Below are positions 8,096 to 16,239 of a stretch of DNA of 64,000 nucleotides, one piece after another. Under the pieces are notes generated by a model. It did no database searches. It saw only the letters and a list, made by a program, of their open reading frames with translations, and was not told the DNA's origin. The DNA is from Sporosarcina sp. ACRSM (lineage in GTDB: Bacteria > Bacillota > Bacilli > Bacillales_A > Planococcaceae), in contig NZ_JAKRNU010000003.1 in the NCBI RefSeq assembly GCF_022346545.1, positions 1 through 64,000 on the forward strand, written 5' to 3'. Position numbers and translations under genes: made by a program. The first letter of the stretch is position 1; every line of letters begins with the position of its first letter.

Positions 8096-8275
8096 AAATC
8101 GTGTACCAATAGGGTGGGCTACATCCGAATTTACGCCTGTGGAGTGCTAAACCAACCGTAGTAATGGGCAAGTGATGAGGCGGGGTACGAAGAAGCAGGA
8201 ACATGTCTAGCGTAGTAAAACTTATACGTTTTTCTATGTTTTTAGTAGCAGCCTCACCTAACGAGGAATTCCTAC
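8040..8275 (+). ncRNA. Probable omega RNA / right end of TnpB element
   Basis: The bases after tnpB contain the GC-rich structured block usual for IS605 right ends, including GTAATGGGCAAGTGATGAGG and CGGGGTACGAAGAAGCAGGA, then the hairpin CCTC-N7-GAGG near 8254-8271. The RNA probably starts inside the 3' part of tnpB and its guide would be the flanking host DNA. Exact ends are not determinable by eye. Bases 8276-8372 show nothing recognisable. Confidence 0.5.
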
Positions 8276-8372
8276 TTTAATTATTAAAAGCATACCCACC
8301 ATACAGCTCTTCCAATGAATTGTCAAATGGAGTGGACCTAGTTCTTTTCTGAAAAAATACTTGCAACAGCTC

Positions 8373-8428
8373 AAAAATAACCTTGAAAACGCCAGGAATG
8401 GTATATATCATTTCTGGCGTTTTCAAGG
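8373..8428 (-). terminator. Intrinsic terminator of the small membrane protein gene
   Basis: A perfect 15-bp stem (8381-8395 with 8414-8428, arm CCTTGAAAACGCCAG) lies two bases after the minus-strand stop and is followed by TTATTTTTG. Confidence 0.8.
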
Positions 8429-8430
8429 TG

Positions 8431-8685
8431 TTACGAGTGTTGCTGTACCTTTGCGGTTTCACCAAATTTCTGTGAAATGAAATAAGCCGCCGTTGCTGAA
8501 AGGAAAATCAACAACAAAGGTGTATAAGTTGGATCCGTAAATACAACTTCCTGATGGATCAGCTGTCCGGTTGAATAGATATCAGGTGTGTATAAAGCTG
8601 TGAGAATCAGTCCCGATGAAATTTGGGCCAGCGAATACAATGCTATAAAGCTTATGATAAAGATCAAATACTTTTTCAATGCCAT
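8431..8685 (-). CDS. Small membrane protein of unknown function
   Basis: About 84 aa with two hydrophobic segments: residues about 5-30 (LIFIISFIALYSLAQ...) and about 54-70 (PLLLIFLSATAAYFI). A short polar loop joins them and the tail is hydrophilic. Start chosen at the ATG behind AAAGGATGGTG; an ATG two codons earlier is also open. Monocistronic with its own strong terminator. No family recognised. Confidence 0.6.
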   Translation of the reverse strand: MALKKYLIFIISFIALYSLAQISSGLILTALYTPDIYSTGQLIHQEVVFTDPTYTPLLLIFLSATAAYFISQKFGETAKVQQHS

Positions 8686-8757
8686 CACCATCCTTTCATG
8701 TACTTACGAGTAATCCTACCTAAAGTTTCATTCATTTACCAATATGCCTCTAGAGTG

Positions 8758-9954
8758 TCAATTTGACCCTACAAGTGAATCTTCCAACGCTTGTAAGAGT
8801 TCCTCAGCCGAGATGTTTCGTTCTCCGCCACCTTGGACAAATGCGTCATTGCCCCCGCCTTTTCCGTTGAGAAGGGGAAGTGCGGCTGTTGACACTTGTT
8901 TCATGCTGGTTGTCACAGTGTTTCCACGTGCGGCGACAAACTGTAATTTATCCGCATTGTCTGCAACAAGCAGGGCGATAAGCTGCTCATTTTCCGTAAC
9001 GAGAAGTTTGGCAAGTTTTTGTAACTGTTGGATGGTACGCTCTGGAAAGATCATTTTTACAATGCCTTGTTGTTGTGCGTTTGCCAGTTCTTTCGCTTCG
9101 AACGTCAATAATGTTTCTTCTGCATTTGCTAGTGCCTTTTCGAGCGAGTGATTCATTGCGAGTAACTTTTCCACTGCGTCAGCCGTACCTTCTTCAGGTG
9201 CGCTGAGCAGACGGGATACTTTCGTCAATTCTTCGTTTTTTCGATGTAATTGTTGCAATACGCGTCCGCCACAGACGAAATGCACCCGTACTTTCTGTCT
9301 GTGTTTTTCTGTCGATAAAATTTTGATGGCACTCACTTGTCCGGTTGAACTTGGATGCGTCCCGCCGCAACCGTTGTAGTCAAAATCGGGGATGATGACC
9401 AGTCTGATTTCATCCGTCACGGCAAGCGCTTTGCGAAGGGAATACTGTTCGAGTTCGTCCTCCGTCACCCATTTCGTCTCAATCGGTCTATTTTCCAATA
9501 TAATCGCATTTGCCCGTTGCTCGGCTGCCTCTAATTGCTCAGGCGATACTTCCTCTGTATCCAAATCGATGGATACCAGTTCTTTCCCAAGATGAAAGCT
9601 GATCGTCGGCAATCCGAACAGCTCGACAAACGCGGCGGTCAATATATGCTGTCCTGCATGTTGCTGCATATGATCGAAGCGGCGCTGCCAATCGATGGCA
9701 CCCTCCACTTGAATACCATTATCGAGCTTTTCAGCCAATGTGTGGCGGATTTCGCCGTCGACTTCCTCCACATCGAGCACCGGAATGCCGTTCAATGTGC
9801 CTCTATCCGACGGCTGCCCACCACCTTCCGGATAAAAAGCCGTATTGTCCAATTCGACAAAGGGTTGTCCCTTTTCATCTTGTGAAACTTTGATAATGCG
9901 TGCTGTAAATGACTTAAGGTACGGATCTACATAATAGTATCGATCTTTTAACAT
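8758..9954 (-). CDS. Alanyl-tRNA editing protein (AlaX-L type) with DHHA1 domain
   Basis: About 398 aa. It resembles the editing half of alanyl-tRNA synthetase and should hydrolyse mischarged Ser-tRNA(Ala) in trans. Visible are the N-terminal second-domain fold (NTAFYPEGGGQPSDRG), the zinc-site motifs HMQQHAGQHIL and CGGTHPSSTG, and a C-terminal DHHA1-like domain with the GKGGGNDAFVQGGG glycine-rich loop. Start taken at the ATG preceded by AGGAG (MLKDRYYYVDPYLKS). The frame stays open 45 codons further, but that part is encoded by the 21-bp repeat array and is not homologous to the family. Confidence 0.88.
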   Translation of the reverse strand: MLKDRYYYVDPYLKSFTARIIKVSQDEKGQPFVELDNTAFYPEGGGQPSDRGTLNGIPVLDVEEVDGEIRHTLAEKLDNGIQVEGAIDWQRRFDHMQQHAGQHILTAAFVELFGLPTISFHLGKELVSIDLDTEEVSPEQLEAAEQRANAIILENRPIETKWVTEDELEQYSLRKALAVTDEIRLVIIPDFDYNGCGGTHPSSTGQVSAIKILSTEKHRQKVRVHFVCGGRVLQQLHRKNEELTKVSRLLSAPEEGTADAVEKLLAMNHSLEKALANAEETLLTFEAKELANAQQQGIVKMIFPERTIQQLQKLAKLLVTENEQLIALLVADNADKLQFVAARGNTVTTSMKQVSTAALPLLNGKGGGNDAFVQGGGERNISAEELLQALEDSLVGSN

Positions 9955-10033
9955 AACTACAGCTCCTACTAGTTTTCTTATTATTTTAACATGAAAAGGG
10001 AAGGGGCCTCGGTATAGGTGGAAATTCTTGATT

Positions 10034-10126
10034 CGCCAATAAATGATCGGGGAGCGCCAATAACTTAGGGATGAACGCCAATATTCCACCGGTTTGCGCC
10101 AATATATGCCTCGCGAACGCCAATAA
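10034..10126. repeat. Five CGCCAATA motifs with exact 21-bp period
   Basis: CGCCAATA(A/T) begins at 10034, 10055, 10076, 10097 and 10118, an exact 21-bp step, separated by 12-bp spacers that share no sequence. A degenerate TGCCGATA follows at 10146, out of phase. The motifs lie between a tRNA-editing gene and a convergent-side terminator. Function unknown. Confidence 0.85.
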
Positions 10127-10165
10127 ATTATCGTTGTCTGGGCTTTGCCGATATATGGGTAAAGG

Positions 10166-10202
10166 AAAAAAGGTATGGCTGGATAATAGCCATACCTTTT
10201 CC
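10166..10202. terminator. Intrinsic terminator
   Basis: A perfect 10-bp stem AGGTATGGCT (10171-10180)/AGCCATACCT (10188-10197) is flanked by A-rich and T-rich runs. It follows the stop of the minus-strand membrane protein gene at 10205. Confidence 0.75.
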
Positions 10203-10204
10203 CT

Positions 10205-10564
10205 TTACTTCGCTTTCGAAAAAATGGTTTCTTTGAACTTGGAAAAGGAAATCCAAGTTAATAATTGATCGTACGTCACTTGCCATTGCTTTTTAACGAA
10301 CAGCGTCAAGAAGAGCAAGCTGAACAGAAGGATGAAAGAAATGATACTGGTTAACTGGAAGAAAATTGTTTCCTGGAATCCGCCATAGCCGTTTGCGATA
10401 AGGATACTCGTGATGAGAATCAAAGAGAGCACGGGCAGCAGTTGTATAAACTTGTCGCAGTTTCTTTTTTGAAGAAAGTGCATCATATAAGGTGATACGA
10501 GCGCGATGACCGCAATGTACAATAAGGCAACGAGTATGTCGATAATGAGTATGAATGTATCCAT
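10205..10564 (-). CDS. Membrane protein of unknown function
   Basis: Protein of 119 aa with three hydrophobic segments, about residues 3-26, 42-58 and 71-89 (ISFILLFSLLFLTLFV), and a soluble C-terminal tail of about 30 residues. ATG preceded at 11 nt by AAGGAGG. Single-gene transcript with its own terminator. No family recognised. Confidence 0.65.
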   Translation of the reverse strand: MDTFILIIDILVALLYIAVIALVSPYMMHFLQKRNCDKFIQLLPVLSLILITSILIANGYGGFQETIFFQLTSIISFILLFSLLFLTLFVKKQWQVTYDQLLTWISFSKFKETIFSKAK

Positions 10565-10715
10565 TTTCTTCAGAACCTCCTTCTATAATCAGTTCTTTAA
10601 TTCTATTAAAAAGACAGACTATTTAATCTATACCCTTGCATCTCTATTATTATGCATCGTTGTTTTCAGGTTTGAGATAATTGCAACTATCGTCTAGCTA
10701 GTTAGTGCCATTTGC

Positions 10716-11468
10716 TCATTCAACAATCTCAAAGCTTTTCAACATATGGTGGAATCGGGCACCGTGACCTTCTGCGGCTTCGAGGAAGTAGTTTTCGGTA
10801 ATGACATAGCTACCTTCTTTACCGTTACTGATGACGTAGGCGGTGACGACTTTGCTGTCCCATTCACTGCCTGTTGTGCCATGTAACCAGTAGCCTTCGA
10901 CCGGTTCGGTTACGGTTTCAACTGCACGCAAGTCAGGGAACTCTTTCTTTAAATCTGCTTCAATTTTGCCCACAAGGTCTTCGGGTTTTGTGTCTGCAAC
11001 TTGTTTGATTTCCATCGATACTTCGGGGTATCTGTCAGGCAGTGGCTCAATCGTTGTTATGATATCTGCCTCTTCGCCTTTGATCATTTTGTACCGTGTT
11101 TCATCGACATAGATGACATATTCAGAATTGGTTCCTTCGTTTAAATGGACGTCGGTCGGTTCGTCTTGTCCTTCGATGCTTTGGATAATCTCTTTTTCTG
11201 GCACGAACATGTCTTTGATTCCCTTAATAAACGCCATGCCTGTGTCCGTTGTTAAGCTGAATACGATGGCTAGGGCAGCGGCAGCTGTCAGGATAATGGG
11301 TACCACCCGATTTTTCTTTTTCATTTTTTTTACTTCTCCTTTCTTCGGTTGTTCTTCGCTGAATAGTTCTTTTTCTAACGCATTCCAAATTTCATCTTGG
11401 AGGCCATAGGTATCTTGTTCAGTTCGTTTTTGCAATTCATCTTTTGTCCGTTTGTCAAATTCATTCAT
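10716..11468 (-). CDS. Probable transmembrane anti-sigma factor
   Basis: Protein of 250 aa. A charged cytoplasmic N-terminus (residues 1-53) contains the helix LQDEIWNALEKELF, one membrane segment spans about 54-72 (VVPIILTAAAALAIVFSL), and the rest is an outer domain of about 175 residues. It overlaps the ECF sigma gene by ATGA, the usual arrangement for a sigma/anti-sigma pair. The topology supports a membrane anti-sigma factor holding the sigma factor at the membrane until outer-domain proteolysis or a conformational change. The inducing signal is unknown. The outer part resembles no domain I can name. Confidence 0.7.
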   Translation of the reverse strand: MNEFDKRTKDELQKRTEQDTYGLQDEIWNALEKELFSEEQPKKGEVKKMKKKNRVVPIILTAAAALAIVFSLTTDTGMAFIKGIKDMFVPEKEIIQSIEGQDEPTDVHLNEGTNSEYVIYVDETRYKMIKGEEADIITTIEPLPDRYPEVSMEIKQVADTKPEDLVGKIEADLKKEFPDLRAVETVTEPVEGYWLHGTTGSEWDSKVVTAYVISNGKEGSYVITENYFLEAAEGHGARFHHMLKSFEIVE

Positions 11469-12001
11469 TGGGATCTTTCCTCCTTATCGATCAGGTCTAG
11501 CTGTTCTTTTAGCCGTTTCCTAGCTTTAAACAACCGTGACTTCACGGTGTTATGATTCAATCCGAGAATGTCGGCAATTTCCTTTTCAGTAAAGCCTTTC
11601 ACATACTTTAAAATGAGGGGGATGCGATGGCCGTCATCGAGCGTTTGAATCGTATCGTATAGATCGGATAAATGATCGAAAGACTCCACGGCGAGCGAAG
11701 GCTCATTTTCCAAGTCAGGATGTTCGTATTTGGAAAGAGGAGATTCTTTCTTCAATAATCGCAAGCATTCATTTGTCAAAATCCTATAAAACCAAGGCTC
11801 GAATGGCAGTTCCGAGTTGTAACTGCCGATTTGCCGGTAAACGCGGATAAATGTTTCTTGTACGGCGTCCTTCGCCATTTCCCGATTGCGTGTAATAGCG
11901 GAAGCCGTCCGGATGGCGTAGTCGGCATATGCTTCATAAAAAGCACGGAAGGCTTCTTTATCACCTTGTTGAATGTTATGTATCCAATCTTTTGTTTCCA
12001 C
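11465..12001 (-). CDS. ECF-type RNA polymerase sigma factor
   Basis: Sigma factor of 178 aa with region 2 at about residues 20-90 (RNREMAKDAVQETFIRVYRQI and FEPWFYRILTNECLRLL) and region 4 at about 120-170 (LKYVKGFTEKEIADILGLNH then TVKSRLFKARKRLKEQL). GTG start behind AAAGGAGTG. Cotranscribed with the downstream membrane anti-sigma factor. Probably controls a cell-envelope stress regulon including its own operon; the subgroup was not determined. Confidence 0.9.
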   Translation of the reverse strand: METKDWIHNIQQGDKEAFRAFYEAYADYAIRTASAITRNREMAKDAVQETFIRVYRQIGSYNSELPFEPWFYRILTNECLRLLKKESPLSKYEHPDLENEPSLAVESFDHLSDLYDTIQTLDDGHRIPLILKYVKGFTEKEIADILGLNHNTVKSRLFKARKRLKEQLDLIDKEERSQ

Positions 12002-12051
12002 TTCAGTTTCACTCCTTTCAGAACAACTTCATTTTGTTGCTCTTACTATAC

Positions 12052-12088
12052 TTACCCTCGTGATCATGAAAAAGTTTTCGAGGGGTAA
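12052..12088. promoter_or_regulatory. Inverted repeat in the sigma operon promoter region
   Basis: TTACCCTCG (12052-12060) and CGAGGGGTAA (12079-12088) are an inverted repeat with one bulge, about 50-90 bases upstream of the ECF sigma start and shared with the divergent FMN reductase gene. It could be an operator or a leader hairpin. A clear ECF -35/-10 pair was not identified. Confidence 0.3.
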
Positions 12089-12197
12089 AAATTTTTGGTG
12101 GCCAATGAAATGCTTAAGCACCATAACGTATGTAATTGGATGAATTGGTGTAAAGTAGAAACAGGTTTGAAAAAAGAGGAATAGAGGAGAGATACAT

Positions 12198-12746
12198 ATG
12201 AAGGTTGTAGCACTTGTCGGAAGCTTGCGGAAAGACTCGTTCAATAAGCATTTAGTGGAAACGATCGGAAAGCGATACAGTCATCTCTTTGAAGTGGAAA
12301 TCGCGGATCTCGGCATCCTTCCGCATTATAATGAGGATGATGAGCATAATCCTGCTGAAGAAGTCAAAAAGTTTAAGAAGCAAATCGCGGATGCAGATGC
12401 AGTGATGATCAGTACGCCTGAATTCAACTGGTCCATCCCAGGAGCTTTAAAAAATGCATTGGATTGGACTTCAAGAGTGGAGCGTCCGCTTGTTGGCAAA
12501 CCTGTTTTACCGATGGGCGTTTCACAAGGGGCGTTAGGAACAGTGAGGGCTCAATTGCATTTGCGCCAAGTGTTGACGAGCAATGTCGGCGCGAAACTCA
12601 TGCCGCCTGCGGGTAATGAAATCTTCATTGGCGCAGCCGGGCAGAAATTTACGGACGGCACGTTGACAGATGAGACGACGCTACAATTTTTAGACCAAGT
12701 GATTGAGAAATTCGTTGCTTTCGCCAAAGAGCAGGAAACGAAATAA
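12198..12746 (+). CDS. NADPH-dependent FMN reductase family protein
   Basis: Flavodoxin-like oxidoreductase of 182 aa (FMN_red family, azoreductase/chromate reductase group) using NAD(P)H and FMN. Visible motifs: N-terminal phosphate-binding loop LVGSLRKDSFNKHL, the STPEFNWSIPGALKNALDW segment that contacts the flavin ring, and a later GVSQGALGTVRAQ loop. ATG behind GAGGAGAG. Monocistronic, ended by a strong terminator. The physiological substrate cannot be read from sequence; quinone or azo-dye detoxification is usual for the family. Confidence 0.88.
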   Translation: MKVVALVGSLRKDSFNKHLVETIGKRYSHLFEVEIADLGILPHYNEDDEHNPAEEVKKFKKQIADADAVMISTPEFNWSIPGALKNALDWTSRVERPLVGKPVLPMGVSQGALGTVRAQLHLRQVLTSNVGAKLMPPAGNEIFIGAAGQKFTDGTLTDETTLQFLDQVIEKFVAFAKEQETK

Positions 12747-12764
12747 TCCTTTCCGTAAATAAAG

Positions 12765-12809
12765 AAGACCGCCATTCGATTTCGAACGCAGAAATCGAAT
12801 GGCGGTCTT
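12765..12809. terminator. Bidirectional intrinsic terminator
   Basis: A perfect 19-bp stem beginning AAGACCGCCATTCG with a 7-base loop sits between convergent genes and should serve both the FMN reductase and the acetyltransferase. Confidence 0.85.
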
Positions 12810-12823
12810 CTATTTAGATAAAA

Positions 12824-13387
12824 TCAAATATGCTTCACCATATGATGAAACGGTTCGCCGATGATCGTCCATGGAGAGACGATTTCGTAACCGAGTCGTT
12901 TGTAAAGTCGGATGGCAGGTTCTTTTTGTGTTTCGACATTTAAGGCTAGTTTGGCATAACCTTTTTGCTTGGCGAGTTCTTCCGTGAAAGTGAATAATTG
13001 AGTTCCGATTCCTTTACCGCGGAAAGCTGGATCGATACAAATGGTGTCGATATACAATTCCCCTGGTAGCGACTCCGCATCAATTTCAGGAGTGGGAACA
13101 CCTTTTTCCATCAGCCAAGTCGATAAATTCCGATCAAGGATCGGAGCATCTTCCCCTGGATATAAAACGATGATGCCCGCTATTTGGTCGTTCAACTCCG
13201 CAATATAGGTATACAGGTAGGAGTGCCGGTTGTCAGTTCGCTTGAACAGCTCACGCAACCTTTCTGTGACTTTTTCTTTTTCGGATTCTCCGGTTAGCCG
13301 ATTGGCAATGTCCCCGATTGCGTCAATAATGAGCGGAACCGCTTTGGCCGCATCTGTCGGTTGTGCAGGACGTATATGAACGTTCAA
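12824..13387 (-). CDS. GNAT-family N-acetyltransferase
   Basis: Protein of 187 aa with a GNAT fold. The acetyl-CoA pyrophosphate-binding motif is AFRGKGIGTQLF near residue 120, followed by the KLALNVETQKEPAIRLYKRL region and GYE, typical of motif B. TTG start behind AAGGAGA. Substrate unknown; the mid-region insertion (residues 85-110) resembles that of acetyltransferases annotated only as GNAT. Single gene. Confidence 0.85.
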   Translation of the reverse strand: MNVHIRPAQPTDAAKAVPLIIDAIGDIANRLTGESEKEKVTERLRELFKRTDNRHSYLYTYIAELNDQIAGIIVLYPGEDAPILDRNLSTWLMEKGVPTPEIDAESLPGELYIDTICIDPAFRGKGIGTQLFTFTEELAKQKGYAKLALNVETQKEPAIRLYKRLGYEIVSPWTIIGEPFHHMVKHI

Positions 13388-13421
13388 TTTAAAAATCTCC
13401 TTCTAACTATTATTGTTTTAT

Positions 13422-13893
13422 CTTCATTCAGCAAATGTTTTTGTACTGAAAGCGAAGCGTCAGCTACAGAAGACTCCTACCTCTATAGGTGGTGAGTGTT
13501 TGCGGTTTTGTTTCCTGTTCAGCGGGTGTTCAAACGCCCGCTGAACGAAGAATGGATGGCAACCTAAGTTCGCCGCGTCCTGAAGGAAAGTGCCTTAATT
13601 TCTGCAAAGAACACAGAAATACGGCAAATCGAACCCTTCGCTGTTCGATTGGCAAAGGTTGCATGACCTACATCCTGTAGGCCCGCGGATGTCACAGCTT
13701 TTGAAAGGAGTTAATTCTCCAAAAGCGCAGGGCGCCTGCCTAGGGGCGACAGGCATAAGGCGAAGATGCGGCGTGGCGTCTTTTGCCACAGAGCAACTTT
13801 GACTTATGTCCCGAGCCGCTGGCGCCCGAAGACTAGACGTGAGCCTTGCTCAATTCAAAATCTGGACGCACTCACGCCGAGGCGTGATTGATT
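13422..13893. repeat. Mosaic intergenic repeat R1 (modules A, C, B with D inserted)
   Basis: This gap of about 550 bases has no gene. It holds module A with ATTCAGC ends (13422-13552), module C (13587-13652; stems ATTTCTGC/GCAGAAAT-like and AATCGAAC/GTTCGATT), then module B (CGGATGTCACAG...GCGTGATTGATT, to 13893). The module B loop is interrupted by module D (around 13725-13845, GGCGCCTGCCTAGGGGCGAC and a matching CTTATGTCCCGAGCCGC arm). Related copies occur at 15940, 26812, 28275, 32085 and 40843. Confidence 0.8.
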
Positions 13894-13897
13894 ATAT

Positions 13898-13934
13898 CCA
13901 AAAAAACAACCCAATGCTGGAGGAATGGGTTGTC
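13898..13934 (-). terminator. Intrinsic terminator of the EamA transporter gene
   Basis: Minus-strand hairpin ACAACCCA-N12-TGGGTTGT followed by a T run, 8 bases after the stop codon. Confidence 0.75.
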
Positions 13935-13941
13935 TGAAAGC

Positions 13942-14832
13942 TTAGCTGGTGCGTCTTCTCAATTTACGCTCGGCAAGGGTTGGTAAGGTCATCCCGAATA
14001 AGATAATCAGGATTCCGATCACTTGAAGGATTGTAAGTTTTTCACTCAAGAGAATTACCGATGCCGTAACGGCAACAGGCAATTCCATCGCACTTAAAAT
14101 CGATGCGGTTGCTGTACCGACTTTCGGCACGGCGATGGAAAAGAGATAAATGGGCACGACAATCCCGAATAAGCCGAGAATCAAACCGTACACCCACAGT
14201 CCTTCAGCGAACAATGTTCCGTTCCAAACGATTTCAGGGTTTTGGTAAAAACAGATGGCGATTGCTGCGAAAAAAGAGGTGAAAAGCAACCGCGTTTCTG
14301 TCCCCATTCCTTCCACTTGGCGTTGGTTGATCATGACAAAGGAAGCGAAACTGACAGCTGATGCCATTCCCCATGCCCACCCTTGCCATGGAATTCCACT
14401 TAAATCAGCGTCGATGACACCGGCCGCAAAAATGGTCCCTCCAAGAAGGAAAATGAGGGAAATGACCTCAACTCGTTTCGGTAGCCGACGATTAGCGACG
14501 CAATCGAAGAGCATCCCGACCCAAGTGAATTGAAAGAGCATGACGACAGCAAGAGAAGCCGGCATATGCTGAACAGCTTGTCCGTACACCGTTCCTGTTG
14601 TCGCGGTAAATAAACCCGCTAAGATGAGGATATAACCTCCACCGAATTTTGGAATTTGACGTTTAATGACGATAAAAATAAGCAACGCTATGAAAAAACC
14701 GACAAAATATTGGCTTGTCACTGCCTCTGCCGCAGTGAAGCCGTCTTGAATCGCCAGTTTAATAATCGTTGAAAGTATACCGTAACTGCTTGCTGCAATG
14801 ACGATTAGTATTGGATAGATCCATTGTTTCAT
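13942..14832 (-). CDS. EamA/DMT-family transporter
   Basis: Membrane protein of about 296 aa with ten hydrophobic segments in two EamA halves (residues about 5-137 and 150-285). Start chosen at the ATG of MKQWIYPILIVIAAS, 8 nt after AGGAGG; an earlier in-frame TTG would add 13 residues with no ribosome site. DMT proteins export amino acids, nucleotides or other metabolites, but the substrate cannot be deduced. Single gene, followed by a terminator and repeat R1. Confidence 0.85.
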   Translation of the reverse strand: MKQWIYPILIVIAASSYGILSTIIKLAIQDGFTAAEAVTSQYFVGFFIALLIFIVIKRQIPKFGGGYILILAGLFTATTGTVYGQAVQHMPASLAVVMLFQFTWVGMLFDCVANRRLPKRVEVISLIFLLGGTIFAAGVIDADLSGIPWQGWAWGMASAVSFASFVMINQRQVEGMGTETRLLFTSFFAAIAICFYQNPEIVWNGTLFAEGLWVYGLILGLFGIVVPIYLFSIAVPKVGTATASILSAMELPVAVTASVILLSEKLTILQVIGILIILFGMTLPTLAERKLRRRTS

Positions 14833-15009
14833 GGCATACGCCTCCTTTATTCCCGTACAACAGTATAGCACGGCAAGGAAGAAACTTGCAGAGCTGAAGG
14901 GGATATTTGGATAATATGTAATTTCGCACTATTGTCAAGCTTCAATCTCCTCCCTTGTCGTAACCTTCCGTGATAAGATATAGAAAATGAAATTGTAGGG
15001 AGTTTATCA

Positions 15010-15942
15010 ATGATTGATGTAAGTAAAAAGCATGTCCTAATTTACGGCGATGCATTCGTCGATTATATAGCAGAAGACCAATCGAATTCGACATTCAAGA
15101 CATTTCTTGGTGGTGCGACGGTCAATGTAGCAGCTGGCGTCTCAAGATTGGGGGCTGCGTCGAGTTTCATTACCATTACAGGGGATGATGAAACGTCCGA
15201 ATTTGTGCGTGAAGAATTGCGCAAAGAAGGGGTTGACTTGTCGTATGCCAAACTCGAGCCGGATAAGCGGATCAGTGGTGTGTACGTCCATTTGACGGAA
15301 GACAATGATCGGATTTTTCATACGTATATCGATGAGACGCCTGATATTCAAGTGGGATCCTTCGACTTGGATGAAAGAGCGTTTCAACAGGCCTCCGTTT
15401 TTCATATTTGTTCCGGTACAATGTTTCATCCAGCCGCCTTACAAACGACAAAGGAAGCGATGCGACTTGCGAAAGAAGCGGGAGCATTTTTTTCGGTTGA
15501 CGCGAATATTCGACCGTTGCGATGGAAGAGTGAGGAATTGTGCCGCGAGACGATTTTATCTTTTGTTGAACATGCCGATCTCCTGAAATTGACGGAAGAA
15601 GAGCTGTTCTTTTTGATGCAGACGCCGTCCCTTGAAGAAGGGATGGAAAAGATCGCGTCTTATCGTGTTCCCATTGTACTCATCACGGCTGGTGAGTTGG
15701 GTACATATGCATTGATCGATGACGAGATGACGCAAGTAGGTGTCGAACCGGTGGAGCCGGTCGATACGACAGGGGCCGGTGATGCATTTGTTGCAGGCAT
15801 TCTGCGGCAAATCCAGTTGAAAGGGTTGCCCGTTACCCGTGAGCAATGGTTGGACTATGTATCCTTCGGGAACAGGCTTGGTGCTCTTTGTGCAACGAAG
15901 CAAGGCGCGTTATCGGCTATGCCGCGACTGGAAGAAATTTAA
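15010..15942 (+). CDS. PfkB-family carbohydrate kinase (fructokinase-like)
   Basis: Sugar kinase of 310 aa, ribokinase fold. N-terminal GDAFVDYIAE and substrate-site GGATVNVAAGVSRLG, and C-terminal PfkB signature VDTTGAGDAFVAGIL with the catalytic Asp in GAGD. It most resembles fructokinases in length and motif spacing; the exact sugar is uncertain. ATG behind TAGGGAG. The stop codon TAA is the first three bases of repeat R2, so the repeat may have fixed the protein's C-terminus. Confidence 0.85.
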   Translation: MIDVSKKHVLIYGDAFVDYIAEDQSNSTFKTFLGGATVNVAAGVSRLGAASSFITITGDDETSEFVREELRKEGVDLSYAKLEPDKRISGVYVHLTEDNDRIFHTYIDETPDIQVGSFDLDERAFQQASVFHICSGTMFHPAALQTTKEAMRLAKEAGAFFSVDANIRPLRWKSEELCRETILSFVEHADLLKLTEEELFFLMQTPSLEEGMEKIASYRVPIVLITAGELGTYALIDDEMTQVGVEPVEPVDTTGAGDAFVAGILRQIQLKGLPVTREQWLDYVSFGNRLGALCATKQGALSAMPRLEEI

Positions 15943-16133
15943 CTTGATTCAGCAGAAGTCCCCCACTTCCATAAGTGGCGGGATGAATGCCAGAAAGCAC
16001 TTCAATCAGAGGGAGTTCAAACTTCCTGCTGATTCAAGTTAAGCCTCCGGCGGATGTCACAGATTTTGAAAGGAGTTAATTGCGCAAGCGCAATTCAAAA
16101 TCTGGACGCAATCACGCCGAGGCGCGATTGATA
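15940..16133. repeat. Mosaic intergenic repeat R2 (modules A and B)
   Basis: Module A spans 15941-16040. Its ends AACTTGATTCAGCAG and CTGCTGATTCAAGTT are inverted repeats with one mismatch, and it encloses a hairpin CCCCCACTT/AAGTGGCGGG. Module B follows at 16041-16133 (GCCTCCGGCGGATGTCACAG, arms AGATTTTGAA/TTCAAAATCT, end hairpin CAATCACGCC/GGCGCGATTG). The rest of the 15942-16386 gap holds a terminator and a cre-like site. Confidence 0.85.
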
Positions 16134-16141
16134 AAATGATG

Positions 16142-16174
16142 AAATCCTCCCGTGAAAATAGGGAGGATTTTTTT
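16142..16174 (+). terminator. Intrinsic terminator after the sugar kinase and repeat R2
   Basis: Stem AAATCCTCCC/GGGAGGATTT with a 9-base loop and seven T residues. Confidence 0.8.
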
Positions 16175-16239
16175 GGGTATTATGACTGGTATTGGCAAGC
16201 CGACGCCCACCTTAGTGCCCATATTATGGAATCTATTAA

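Noticed and set aside
9955..10089. N-terminal extension of the alanyl-tRNA editing protein with repeated YWR residues
   Set aside because: It is encoded by the 21-bp array, has no family similarity, and a good ribosome site precedes the internal ATG at 9954.
10034..10126. CRISPR-like array
   Set aside because: Motifs are only 8-9 bases and spacers 12 bases, far shorter than any CRISPR unit, and no cas genes are present. The same holds for 37906-37999.
13489..13680. Open frames inside repeat R1
   Set aside because: They lie on palindromic repeat modules shared with other gaps, have no ribosome site and encode no recognisable protein.
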